Shown here: positions 24,273-32,988 of the stretch, one piece after another
How the letters are laid out: every line of letters begins with the position of its first letter
How positions within the stretch are numbered: position 1 is the first letter of the stretch
DNA from: an uncultured Verrucomicrobiota bacterium
Lineage (GTDB): Bacteria; Verrucomicrobiota; Verrucomicrobiia; Verrucomicrobiales; DEV007
DNA: 35,103 nt
Reading direction: 5' to 3'
NCBI GenBank assembly: GCA_902589825.1
Contig: CACIUL010000036.1
Span: 1 to 35,103, forward strand
The notes under the pieces: model-generated
The model's database searches: none
What the model was told of the DNA's origin: nothing
Seen by the model: the letters and a program-made list of their open reading frames with translations, nothing else
Translations under genes and position numbers: made by a program

Positions 24273-24303
24273 CCAGATTTATGACATAAACAGCATAATC
24301 TGG
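24273..24303. promoter_or_regulatory. Long inverted repeat between trpG and the FT-x-W protein gene
   Basis: ccagat-t-tatg (24273-24283) pairs with cata-atctgg (24294-24303), giving ten pairs with one bulged base and a 10-base loop. It lies in the 176-bp region between two diverging genes, so an operator or a short transcript hairpin is plausible. Confidence 0.4.
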
Positions 24304-24368
24304 CTTTATATACAGGCACAAACCGTGCTAAAGCTGACTGAACATTCAACCTGACCTCTTTTCTAACC

Positions 24369-25856
24369 ATGGCCCGACCTGTTGGCGAGGAACTCGCCAG
24401 AAACCCGACCGCAATTAGCCGTCCGAAAGGTGGCTGGTTTGCAAGAATATGGACGCAACGGGCAGGATCCGTTGCCGGGAACCTTGCAACCCCGGAGAAG
24501 ATTTACCTGGATCATGCCAATCCCTTTACCATCTGGGCAGCCGGATTGAGGCCGCCGCATGGTTCCGGCCAGCTAACGGTGTCCTCAAATGCATTCACGG
24601 TTTGGACGAAAGCAGGATTTGATGCTGTCGCCGATCCCCTTGTGTCAACCGTGGCCGCGGACAGTGGTTTGGATCCTGCTATTGACCCTCTCCCTGCGGG
24701 TGTTTTTGAAGAAGGGAATGCTGGAGGGAAGGATGATCATGAGGTGATTTCAGGGGAGGACCCTCTCCAGCAAACCGGGGCAGTTGAGCCTGTCGGGAAG
24801 CCAACCGTGGAGCTGCCCGCCCATTGCTTTACTATATGGACAAGTGCCCAGGCACTGGATTGCCAGGTCGTTCATGCGGAAAAATCCTCTGAGAGTTCAC
24901 TCATTGGCATTCAGTGTAACAATGCATTTACCCTGTGGACAGATGGCCGCTACAACTCCAAGGAACCGACTGGGTCCGTATCGAGCAGTGTTGCCGGTGA
25001 TTGCATTGCTGGAGAGGTCGGTGAGGATTTGCCAGGACCTGTCGAGGCAGAAAAATCATCAAAGGGCAAGGTCGGGAACCTGGTGGCAATGGCGGCGCTT
25101 TTCCTGCTCTTGATTGGCGCCATGTTTGTCATTTCCGCCAAGAACAAGGAGGTCAGTGACATCAAGTTTGGTGCCCTTGAGGAGAAAAAGGAATTGAACG
25201 GGAAAATCAATGATCTCAAGCATGACAAGCAGGAACTAAAGGCAGTAATTTTGGAAGAGCATGAAAGATCCGGAGGGCTTGCCAAGGAACTTGGAAAACT
25301 CAAGTCGGATTTCGCGGCGGCACAGGAGCAGTCGACTCAAGAGTCTGCCGCTCTTCAGAAGCGGGGTGATCAGCTTGCTTTAAGTCTGGAGCAGACCCGT
25401 GACATGCTGGGGGATTCCAAGAAGCAACTCTTAAGGGAAAATGCAGCGAGGGAGGAGCTTGAGAATGACCGGAAGGTGTTGATGCTGGAGATTAAGGAGG
25501 AAAAAAAGAAGTTGGCCGGCATGGCTAAAGATCTGGAGGATGCCAGGCAAACCCTTGTCGAATTGGGAAAATTGGAGAGTTTGATGGAGAAGAAAATAGC
25601 GGAAACCTCCAAGGCTCTTCAGGAGGCGCAAGAAAAGATGGCTTCAGATCGCCTGCGCTATGAGCAATCGGAAAAGAAAAACGCCCAGTTAGCCGGTGAA
25701 GTAACTAGGCTCAAGGCCAAGGTTGAGGATATGCTCAAGTCCGGGCAACCTGAAAAATCTCCATCTCCAGAGAAATCAGAACCTACGCAACCTCCAGAGG
25801 CACCTAAGAAAGAGGAAGGTGGGGAGAAGCCCGACAAGGGACCTATTAATGTTTAG
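24369..25856 (+). CDS. Unrecognised single-pass membrane protein with four FT[IVL]W motifs and a coiled coil
   Basis: I do not recognise this family. The 495-residue protein has three parts. Residues 1-235 form a low-complexity, probably cytoplasmic region with four short copies of a motif: NPFTIWA (51-57), NAFTVWT (74-80), HCFTIWT (152-158) and NAFTLWT (185-191). A further weak IWT is at 27-29. One membrane segment follows (about 236-257, LVAMAALFLLLIGAMFVI). Residues 258-445 are charged heptad-like coiled coil, and the C-terminus is a Pro/Glu/Lys-rich tail. With no signal peptide, the N-terminal part is likely inside the cell and the coiled coil outside, but the reverse is possible. It diverges from trpG and stands alone as a transcript. 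Confidence 0.75.
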   Translation: MARPVGEELARNPTAISRPKGGWFARIWTQRAGSVAGNLATPEKIYLDHANPFTIWAAGLRPPHGSGQLTVSSNAFTVWTKAGFDAVADPLVSTVAADSGLDPAIDPLPAGVFEEGNAGGKDDHEVISGEDPLQQTGAVEPVGKPTVELPAHCFTIWTSAQALDCQVVHAEKSSESSLIGIQCNNAFTLWTDGRYNSKEPTGSVSSSVAGDCIAGEVGEDLPGPVEAEKSSKGKVGNLVAMAALFLLLIGAMFVISAKNKEVSDIKFGALEEKKELNGKINDLKHDKQELKAVILEEHERSGGLAKELGKLKSDFAAAQEQSTQESAALQKRGDQLALSLEQTRDMLGDSKKQLLRENAAREELENDRKVLMLEIKEEKKKLAGMAKDLEDARQTLVELGKLESLMEKKIAETSKALQEAQEKMASDRLRYEQSEKKNAQLAGEVTRLKAKVEDMLKSGQPEKSPSPEKSEPTQPPEAPKKEEGGEKPDKGPINV

Positions 25857-25893
25857 CGGGTTTACGGGGTGCATGCTCAACAAGTTGCCTATT

Positions 25894-25942
25894 CCGGCAA
25901 TACCGACACTAGAGTGATATTATTTTTTTCTCTAGGTGCCGG
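25894..25942 (+). terminator. Nested stem-loop after the FT-x-W protein gene
   Basis: The outer stem ccggca (25894-25899) pairs with tgccgg (25937-25942). The inner stem ctagag (25909-25914) pairs with ctctag (25930-25935), with a T-rich loop. It lies 38 bases after the stop. A terminator or a structured leader for the next gene are both possible. Confidence 0.35.
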
Positions 25943-26000
25943 TGAGAAGCGAGCAGGGCATGGTAGTAAGAGTATATATTTCGTGCCCCTGTTCCCCTGA

Positions 26001-26040
26001 AAACACAACCAAACACAACCAAACACAACCAAACGCAACT
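26001..26040 (+). repeat. 10-bp tandem repeat (aaacacaacc), four copies
   Basis: Three perfect aaacacaacc units are followed by a degenerate fourth (aaacgcaact), about 50 bases before the next start. Unit length is close to one turn of the DNA helix. A perfect 5-bp hairpin (cgccc-ttc-gggcg, 26048-26060) follows immediately. Confidence 0.85.
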
Positions 26041-26091
26041 TTACTCCACGCCCTTCGGGCGATAGTCTAGCAACCAATAATCCTTATACAC

Positions 26092-29000
26092 ATGACCCGT
26101 TATTTTTTTGCAGCATTCATTTCTCTCGCCGCGATCAGTGGTGCCCCAGGCCAGGATCTCTTCAATGGTAAAGATCTCAACGGATGGGATGGCAACCCGG
26201 AGTTCTGGAGTGTTCAGGATGGCGTCATTGTCGGCGAGACGACTGCGCAGAAGAAAACGGCGGGCAACACCTTCCTGATCTGGAAGGGTGGCGAGGTTGG
26301 TGACTTTGAGTTGACGCTCAAGGCCAGGGTGATTGGAAAAAATAATTCCGGCATCCAATACCGATCCAAGGTTCTTGATGCCAAGAAATGGTCTGTTGGT
26401 GGATACCAGATGGATATGCATCCGGCCCCAAACTACTTTGGTATGCTCTATGAGGAAAAGGGGCGCGGGATTATTGCCCAGCGGGGGCAGAAGGTTGTTC
26501 TTGATGAGAAAGGCAAGAAGTCGGTTGCCGGGAAGCTGGACACTTCGAAGAAGCTGGACCTGTCCAAGTGGAACGAGTTTACCGTGATTGCCAAGGGCAA
26601 TACGCTCATCCACAAGGTCAATGGTGACGTGACATCAGAGGTCGTTGATGACCATGTGGGCAAGCGTGCGATGAAGGGGATTATTGCCCTGCAATTGCAC
26701 GCGGGCGGGTCGATGAGGCTTGAGGCCAAGGACATTGTCCTGAAAAAGTCGGATACAGCAGGCTTGCGAACCCGGCCGCTTTCAACTGCGCCAACAGCTG
26801 CGCTCGTGGCCCAGGTGAAGGTGGACAGCGGCAATGCCCGTGTGCACCCAAAGGGTTTTGAAGTCGAGAAGATTTATAATGTGCCGAAGGGGCAACAGGG
26901 ATCCTGGGTGTCCATGGCTGTTGATGCCAAGGGGCGTCTTTATTGCAGTGACCAGGGGCGGGCAGGGATCTGGCGCATTACCTTGGGCGAGCCGCTCAAG
27001 GTCGAAAAAGTTCCCGCGCCCATCAGTGGTGGCCACGGGTTGCTCTGGGCTTTCGACCGCCTTTACGTGTGCGTTAACGGCGGCGGAGTTGGAGGGCACG
27101 GCAGCGGACTTTATTACCTGACTGACAGTAACGGCGACGATCAGCTCGACAAGGTCACTTCCGTTCGGGGACTGCAGGGTGGCGGGGAACACGGTCCCCA
27201 TGCCGTTGTTCTCACTCCTGACGGGAAATCCCTCATGGTTATCGGAGGCAACCATACCAAGCCTCCCAACCCGGAAACCTACTCGGTTCCCAAGAACTAC
27301 GCCGAGGATTTGCTCCTGCCCCGCATGGTGGATGCGCGCGGTCACGCCCGCGGCATTCGCGCTCCCGGTGGCTGGATCGCCAAGACCGATCCTGACGGCA
27401 AGAGCTGGAATTTCTATTCATCCGGATTCCGCAACCAGTATGATGTCGCCTTCAATGCCGACGGCGAAATGTTTACCTACGATTCTGATATGGAGTGGGA
27501 CAGCGGAACGCCCTGGTACCGCCCCACCCGAGTCTATCATTGCACGAGCGGCAGTGAGTTTGGTTGGCGTACGGGCACCGGGAAATGGCCTGCTTGGTAT
27601 CCTGATTGCCTGCCGCCCGCCATCGACATCGGACCCGGTTGTCCGACCGGCGTGATGTCCGGCCAAGGTGCCAAATTCCCCGCCGACTATCAACATGCTA
27701 TCTACGTCTTTGATTGGACCTATGGCACCATCTACGCCATCCACATGGCTCCCAACGGGTCAAGCTATCAAGGTGTAAAGGAAGAGTTCATTACCGGGGT
27801 GCCCCTCAATGTAACCGATGGCGTGATCGGCAAGGACGGCAATATGTATTTCGCAGTCGGCGGGCGCGGCACCCAGTCATCCCTCTACCGTGTCACTTAC
27901 AAGGGGGAGCTTTCCACCAAGCGTCGTTTTGCCGACACTAAGCTCAACAACTCCCTGCGTAAGCAGCGCAGGGAAATGGAATCTTTCCATGGCAGAGAGG
28001 TCGACGGATCGATTGAGAAAATATGGAAAAACCTTGGCCACAAAGACCGCTTCCTTCGCTACGCTGCCCGGATTGCCCTGGAGCACCAGCCGGTGAGCGA
28101 CTGGGCTGATCGCGCCCTTGGCGAGAAGAACCTGCAGGCTTCCCTGACCGCACTGTTGGCCCTCACCCGCCAGGGTGACCAGAGTCATCAGGCCGATCTA
28201 CTCGAATCCCTCAGCCAACATCCGCAAGCCGAAATGAGCGATGATCAAAAACTTGAGTCATTGCGTGTCCTTGCGCTGTGTTTTATCCGCATGGGCAAGC
28301 CCGATGAAGCCTCCGCCAAGCAGGTAATTGCTTCCATCAGCCCGCTTTACCCCGCCAAGACTGACGCCCTCAATCGAGAGCTTGTTGACATGCTTGTCTA
28401 TCTCGGTTCGCCCGAGGTAGTCGCCAAGACAGTGCCTCTCCTCAATCAGGAAGCAGCCGGTCTTGAGGAAATTGAATTTGATGATGCGCTTCTCAAGCGC
28501 TCCGGTCGTTACGGTAACAGTTTCCTTAGCCAGAAAGCCAACAATCCGCAACGCCAGCAGATCCACTACGCTTTCGCCCTGAAGAATGTTTCCAATGGCT
28601 GGACCCCCGCATTGCGCAAGCAGTTCTTTACCTGGTTTGCCAAGGCCCGCAATTTCAAGGGAGGTGCCAGCTTCGGGGGCTTTATTGAAAATTTCCGCAA
28701 GGAGTCATTGAAAAGGATTGAGGATGCGGGGATTCGTGCCGAGATGGACGCGCTTAGCAAGCAGAGAGTTGCCCTTGTGCCTGCCGGTTATGAGAGTGCC
28801 CGCAAGATTCAGGTTGGCGTAAAGCCGGGCATGAAATTTGACACCGAGAGCATCTCTGCCAAGGCCGGTGAAAAAGTGGCCATAGTCCTTCTCAATAATG
28901 ACCCGACTGGCCTCATGCACAACCTTGCGGTATGTGCGCCGGGCAGCAGGCAGAAGGTCATGGAGGCCACGCTGGCCATTGGGGCAAAGGCCATTGAGCA

Positions 29001-29172
29001 GAACTTTATTCCTGATATCCCGGAGGTGCTGGCCTCCACCCCGCAGGTTGCTCCAAACCGCAAATACATCCTTTACATGACGGTGCCCTCAGAGCCCGGC
29101 GATTATCCCTACATCTGCACTTACCCCGGCCATGCACAACTGATGCACGGGACCCTTAAAGTGACCAGGTAA
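26092..29172 (+). CDS. Secreted DUF1080-beta-propeller-HEAT-azurin fusion
   Basis: The 1026-residue protein has a signal peptide (MTRYFFAAFISLAAISGAPG). Residues 22-225 form a DUF1080 domain (3-keto-disaccharide hydrolase family, LFNGKDLNGWDGNPEFWSVQ start). A beta-propeller region follows (about 250-620) with repeated strand motifs such as SMAVDAKGRLYCSDQGRAG. A helical HEAT-like stretch lies at about 650-890. The C-terminal domain (905-1026) is azurin-like. Its candidate copper ligands are His943, Cys1009, His1014 and Met1018, with the azurin spacing C-x4-H-x3-M. It starts a three-gene group with DUF1549/1553 and DUF1501 partners. The fusion suggests sugar-derivative cleavage linked to electron transfer, but this is inferred. 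Confidence 0.88.
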   Translation: MTRYFFAAFISLAAISGAPGQDLFNGKDLNGWDGNPEFWSVQDGVIVGETTAQKKTAGNTFLIWKGGEVGDFELTLKARVIGKNNSGIQYRSKVLDAKKWSVGGYQMDMHPAPNYFGMLYEEKGRGIIAQRGQKVVLDEKGKKSVAGKLDTSKKLDLSKWNEFTVIAKGNTLIHKVNGDVTSEVVDDHVGKRAMKGIIALQLHAGGSMRLEAKDIVLKKSDTAGLRTRPLSTAPTAALVAQVKVDSGNARVHPKGFEVEKIYNVPKGQQGSWVSMAVDAKGRLYCSDQGRAGIWRITLGEPLKVEKVPAPISGGHGLLWAFDRLYVCVNGGGVGGHGSGLYYLTDSNGDDQLDKVTSVRGLQGGGEHGPHAVVLTPDGKSLMVIGGNHTKPPNPETYSVPKNYAEDLLLPRMVDARGHARGIRAPGGWIAKTDPDGKSWNFYSSGFRNQYDVAFNADGEMFTYDSDMEWDSGTPWYRPTRVYHCTSGSEFGWRTGTGKWPAWYPDCLPPAIDIGPGCPTGVMSGQGAKFPADYQHAIYVFDWTYGTIYAIHMAPNGSSYQGVKEEFITGVPLNVTDGVIGKDGNMYFAVGGRGTQSSLYRVTYKGELSTKRRFADTKLNNSLRKQRREMESFHGREVDGSIEKIWKNLGHKDRFLRYAARIALEHQPVSDWADRALGEKNLQASLTALLALTRQGDQSHQADLLESLSQHPQAEMSDDQKLESLRVLALCFIRMGKPDEASAKQVIASISPLYPAKTDALNRELVDMLVYLGSPEVVAKTVPLLNQEAAGLEEIEFDDALLKRSGRYGNSFLSQKANNPQRQQIHYAFALKNVSNGWTPALRKQFFTWFAKARNFKGGASFGGFIENFRKESLKRIEDAGIRAEMDALSKQRVALVPAGYESARKIQVGVKPGMKFDTESISAKAGEKVAIVLLNNDPTGLMHNLAVCAPGSRQKVMEATLAIGAKAIEQNFIPDIPEVLASTPQVAPNRKYILYMTVPSEPGDYPYICTYPGHAQLMHGTLKVTR

Positions 29173-29185
29173 TGGGATAGAGCCA

Positions 29186-31333
29186 ATGCGCCCGGGATTC
29201 ATCACGCTGTTCGCACTGGCCTTTTCCTCAGTGGTTGGCAGTGCGCAGCCGCATTGGTCCTATGTCGTGCCGGCAAGGCCTGCGCCGCCTGCCGCGGACA
29301 ATGAATCGTGGGCAAAAACCCCCATAGACCGGTTTCTTTTCCCGGAGATGGACAATGCAGGCCTGCTTCCCGGCGGGCAGGCGCAGCCCGCCCGCTTGCT
29401 GCGTCGTGTCTATCTCGATCTTATTGGCCTCCCTCCCTCTATAGCCGAGACGGATGCTTTCCTGGCTGATCCGTCCGATGGGCACTATGCAAGGATTGTT
29501 GACCGCCTGCTTGCGATGCCGGGATTTGGCGAGAAGTGGGCCATTGGCTGGCTTGACCTTGCCCGCTATGCTGATTCTGACGGTTACCAGAGGGACGGTT
29601 TCCGCAATGTGTGGCCTTTCCGTGACTGGGTCATTGGCGCCCTCAATGCTGATATGCCATATGACCGGTTCACCACGGAACAACTTGCTGGTGATCTTTT
29701 GCCAAACGCAACCAAGAGCCAGGTCATCGCCACCGGGTTTCACCGCGGCCCGATATTAAACCTGGAAGCCGGAACGGATGCGGAGGAGGACCGTATCAAG
29801 CAGGTTGTGGACCGCGTCAACACCACGGGGACCGTGTGGCTTGGGACATCCCTGGCATGCGCCCAGTGTCATGACCACAAGCATGACCCTTTTTCCATTG
29901 AAGAGTATTACTCGATGGCCGCTTTCTTTAATAACACGCAACAGGAGGGCAGGCGCATCGAGCCGAATGGTGCCGGCATGAAATATATAGGCCCGGATGT
30001 GGATGTCCCTTTAACTGCAGAAGAGAAGGCACGCTGTGCAGAGATACGTGTCAAGCTAATGGCCGCAGAACAGGACTTTATTGCGAAAGTGGAGGAGTTT
30101 TGCCGGGAATTACCCGAGGAGAGGTTGGCCGGGTTAAAGAAGGAGGCACCGAAGGCATTGGTTCTCATTGGCAAAGATAAGCGCACTTTCAGGGAGGCAA
30201 CGGCAATCAAGAAGTCGCTGTTCAAGAAGGGCGAGGAGGCAAAGATTCTCGTTAAGCTTGAACAGAAGGTGAACCGTCACATGAAGGATATCAATAAGGG
30301 AAGCTTTCAGATAGGATTCGCTTCAAGGGTAATGAAAGAAATGGACAAGCCGCGCAGGAGTTTTGTATTGAAGCGGGGTGATTTCCTCACACCGGGCAGG
30401 GAGGTAAAGCCGGCAACCCCCTCCGCTTTACATCCTTTCCCGGAAGGGCAACCCAAAAACAGGCTTGGTCTGGCGAGTTGGATTGTTTCACCGGATAATC
30501 CGCTGACTGCGAGGGTGGCAGTCAACCGTATATGGGCGGAGTTGTTTGGCCGGGGACTGGTGACCACGCTTGATGATTTTGGCCTGCAGGGAAACAAACC
30601 GACCCATCCCGCGCTGCTTGACTGGCTTGCAGTCACTTTCCGTGATGATGATGCCTGGTCGATGAAGCGTATCATCCGGCGTATTGTGCTTTCTGCTGCC
30701 TATAGGCAGAGTGCAGTGACCGGCGGGGCCAAGCGTGCCAGGGACCCTGGCAATGCCTACTACGCCAGAGGCCCAAGTAATCGGCTTGTTGCCGAGTTGG
30801 TGCGTGATAATGCGCTGGCAATCTCGGGGCTGCTTTCCGGCAAGATGCTGGGGCCGCCGGTAAGGCCTGTACAACCGGATAAGGTGTGGCGGGTAATTGG
30901 TGAGGTGGACAATACCTATTACCTTTCCGATGGCGAAGACCTGCATCGCCGCGGGATTTATACCCTGTGGCGTCGTTCTGCCCATTACCCAAGCTTTGCC
31001 AATTTTGATGCCCCGAACCGGGGGGCATGCACAGTAATGCGGCAGTCGAGCAATACGCCATTGCAGGCACTTACTTTGATGAATGATCCGGCCTATGTCG
31101 AGATGGCGCGAGCCTTTGCTGCACGCATTCAGCAAGAAACCGAGGACATGGACGCGACCAGGCGCCTTGCGCATGCTTTTCGGATTGCCCTTTGCCGTCA
31201 TCCAGGGGCGGATGAAATTGAAATACTCCGCCGGATTTATTTTACTTCCCTTGATACCGACGGGTCAGAGGTTGAGGCCTGGTTTGATGTGGCCACGACA
31301 CTTCTCAACCTGCACGAAACAATCACCAAATAG
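29186..31333 (+). CDS. Secreted DUF1549-DUF1553 protein without the PSCyt1 domain
   Basis: This 715-residue protein starts with a signal peptide ending near VGSAQPHW, then goes straight into DUF1549 (WAKTPIDRFLFPEMDNAG). The N-terminal PSCyt1 haem domain seen in the protein at 886-3417 is absent. The internal haem motif is present (CAQCH, residues 225-229, in SLACAQCHDHKHDPF). A Lys/Glu-rich insert follows at roughly residues 280-380, then DUF1553 from SPDNPLTARVAVNRIWAEL to the end. It begins 13 bases after the azurin-fusion gene and is followed 13 bases later by a DUF1501 gene, so the three probably form one operon. Function unknown beyond family association. Confidence 0.9.
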   Translation: MRPGFITLFALAFSSVVGSAQPHWSYVVPARPAPPAADNESWAKTPIDRFLFPEMDNAGLLPGGQAQPARLLRRVYLDLIGLPPSIAETDAFLADPSDGHYARIVDRLLAMPGFGEKWAIGWLDLARYADSDGYQRDGFRNVWPFRDWVIGALNADMPYDRFTTEQLAGDLLPNATKSQVIATGFHRGPILNLEAGTDAEEDRIKQVVDRVNTTGTVWLGTSLACAQCHDHKHDPFSIEEYYSMAAFFNNTQQEGRRIEPNGAGMKYIGPDVDVPLTAEEKARCAEIRVKLMAAEQDFIAKVEEFCRELPEERLAGLKKEAPKALVLIGKDKRTFREATAIKKSLFKKGEEAKILVKLEQKVNRHMKDINKGSFQIGFASRVMKEMDKPRRSFVLKRGDFLTPGREVKPATPSALHPFPEGQPKNRLGLASWIVSPDNPLTARVAVNRIWAELFGRGLVTTLDDFGLQGNKPTHPALLDWLAVTFRDDDAWSMKRIIRRIVLSAAYRQSAVTGGAKRARDPGNAYYARGPSNRLVAELVRDNALAISGLLSGKMLGPPVRPVQPDKVWRVIGEVDNTYYLSDGEDLHRRGIYTLWRRSAHYPSFANFDAPNRGACTVMRQSSNTPLQALTLMNDPAYVEMARAFAARIQQETEDMDATRRLAHAFRIALCRHPGADEIEILRRIYFTSLDTDGSEVEAWFDVATTLLNLHETITK

Positions 31334-31346
31334 GGATCGCTAAAGG

Positions 31347-32753
31347 ATGGAAATCAAGGAAGCCAGAACAAGGATTGCCCGGCGGGCGTTCCTGCGCGGG
31401 GGAGGGGCAATGGGAGTGGGAACACTTGCCTTCAACCACCTGCTTGATGGTGAGTCGGCCGCGAAGAACGCAGGGCCCAACGTTCCGCTTTCCGGGCACT
31501 TTGCACCACGTGCCAAGTCGGTCATTTTCCTGCACATGGTCGGGGCGCCATCCCAGTTGGACCTCTTTGATCACAAGCCCAGGTTGCAGCAATTCCATGG
31601 CAAACCGGCACCTGATGAGTTTATCGAGGGTAAGCGTTTCGCTTTCCTGCGCGGACACCCTAAGATGATGGCTTCGCCCTTCAAGTTTGAGACCCTCAAC
31701 GAGGGTCAGCAGATTTCTGAGATATTGCCGCACTTGAAGAGCGTTGCCGGGGAGATAGCCATCGTGCGCTCGATGACAACTGAGGATTTCAACCATGCGC
31801 CTGCACAGATGTTCTTTCACTCGGGGCTCAACCGGATTGGCCGCCCAAGCCTCGGTTCGTGGGTTACCTATGGCCTTGGATCAGAGTGCAGTGACCTTCC
31901 CGCCTATGTCGTGATGGTCTCGGGAGGTGTGGCAGGTGCCGGAGCCAGCCTGTGGAATAACGGGTTCTTGCCCAGTGTCTACCAAGGGGTTGAGTTTCGC
32001 AGTGACGGCGACCCGGTACTTTTCTTATCCAACCCGAAAGGGGTGACCCGAGAGCGTCGTCGCCGCATCCTTGATGGCATCGGTGAACTGAATGCCCTCG
32101 AACTGCAGAATACGGAGAACCCGGAGATCCGCACGCGCATGGCGCAGTATGAGCTGGCTTTCCGGATGCAGATGTCGGTTCCTGAGCTGACAGACATTAC
32201 CACCGAACCTGAAGAGATCCGGAATATGTATGGGAAGGGAACGTTTGCCAGGCATTGCCTGCAGGCACGGCGCTTGGTTGAACGGGGTGTGCGATTTGTG
32301 GAGTTATATAACTCCTCATGGGATCATCATGGAGGCATCCAGAAGGCTATTGGTAAAAAAGCCAAGGAAACCGACCAACCTATTGCCGCGTTGATCAAGG
32401 ACCTCAAGATGCGAGGATTGCTTGATGAGACCCTGATTGTGTGGGGTGCAGAGTTCGGGCGCACACCGATGTTCCAGGGGGCAAAGCTTGCCGGTGCAGG
32501 CCGTGATCACCATAAGGAGGCCTATTCCATCTGGATGGCGGGTGGGGGGATCCGTGGAGGGATCAGTTATGGTGAAACGGATGATTTCGGGTATTACGTG
32601 AAAAGAAACCCTGTTCTAATACGTGACCTGCATGCGACCATCCTTCATGCCCTCGGAATGGATCATGAAAAGGTGACATTCCGCTTTCAGGGTCTAGATC
32701 AGCGACTGACAGGGACTGAGTCGGTTTCCGTTCCACAGGCGTTGTTTGCTTAG
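31347..32753 (+). CDS. Tat-exported DUF1501 protein, second copy
   Basis: This 468-residue DUF1501 protein has a twin-arginine-like signal (ARRAFLRGGG, residues 11-20) and a hydrophobic segment after it. Conserved blocks are MVGAPSQLDLFDHKPRL, WGAEFGRTPMFQGAK and IRDLHATILHALGMDHEK. It is a paralogue of the protein at 3444-4799, with the same partner family next to it. It ends the azurin-DUF1549/1553-DUF1501 group. An exported hydrolase or scaffold role is possible, but enzymatic activity is not established for the family. Confidence 0.9.
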   Translation: MEIKEARTRIARRAFLRGGGAMGVGTLAFNHLLDGESAAKNAGPNVPLSGHFAPRAKSVIFLHMVGAPSQLDLFDHKPRLQQFHGKPAPDEFIEGKRFAFLRGHPKMMASPFKFETLNEGQQISEILPHLKSVAGEIAIVRSMTTEDFNHAPAQMFFHSGLNRIGRPSLGSWVTYGLGSECSDLPAYVVMVSGGVAGAGASLWNNGFLPSVYQGVEFRSDGDPVLFLSNPKGVTRERRRRILDGIGELNALELQNTENPEIRTRMAQYELAFRMQMSVPELTDITTEPEEIRNMYGKGTFARHCLQARRLVERGVRFVELYNSSWDHHGGIQKAIGKKAKETDQPIAALIKDLKMRGLLDETLIVWGAEFGRTPMFQGAKLAGAGRDHHKEAYSIWMAGGGIRGGISYGETDDFGYYVKRNPVLIRDLHATILHALGMDHEKVTFRFQGLDQRLTGTESVSVPQALFA

Positions 32754-32763
32754 AGGATTTTTA

Positions 32764-32793
32764 AGGCTGTGCGCAGCCTGCAACCCTTTTTAT
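32764..32793 (+). terminator. Terminator after the second DUF1501 gene
   Basis: The stem aggctg-tgcg-cagcct (32764-32779) is followed by gcaacccttttta, a short T run. The rest of the 235-bp gap holds no gene I can support; it has an AT-rich stretch near 32920-32940 that may contain the next promoter. Confidence 0.5.
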
Positions 32794-32988
32794 TACGGTG
32801 TCGTTAACCTTTTGTGGGGTCGGCTTTAGCCAGTGACGTGAGTGCACACTGCACAGTTCCTGATTATGGCCTGCAAATAGAAGCGATTGTCCATCCGGGA
32901 GGCATTGAAACGAGTTTCATATAAAATAGTTTTTTTTTCTTCTATCCTTACCCGTTATCCTTCATTATGGACTGAATCCCAGTAACCT

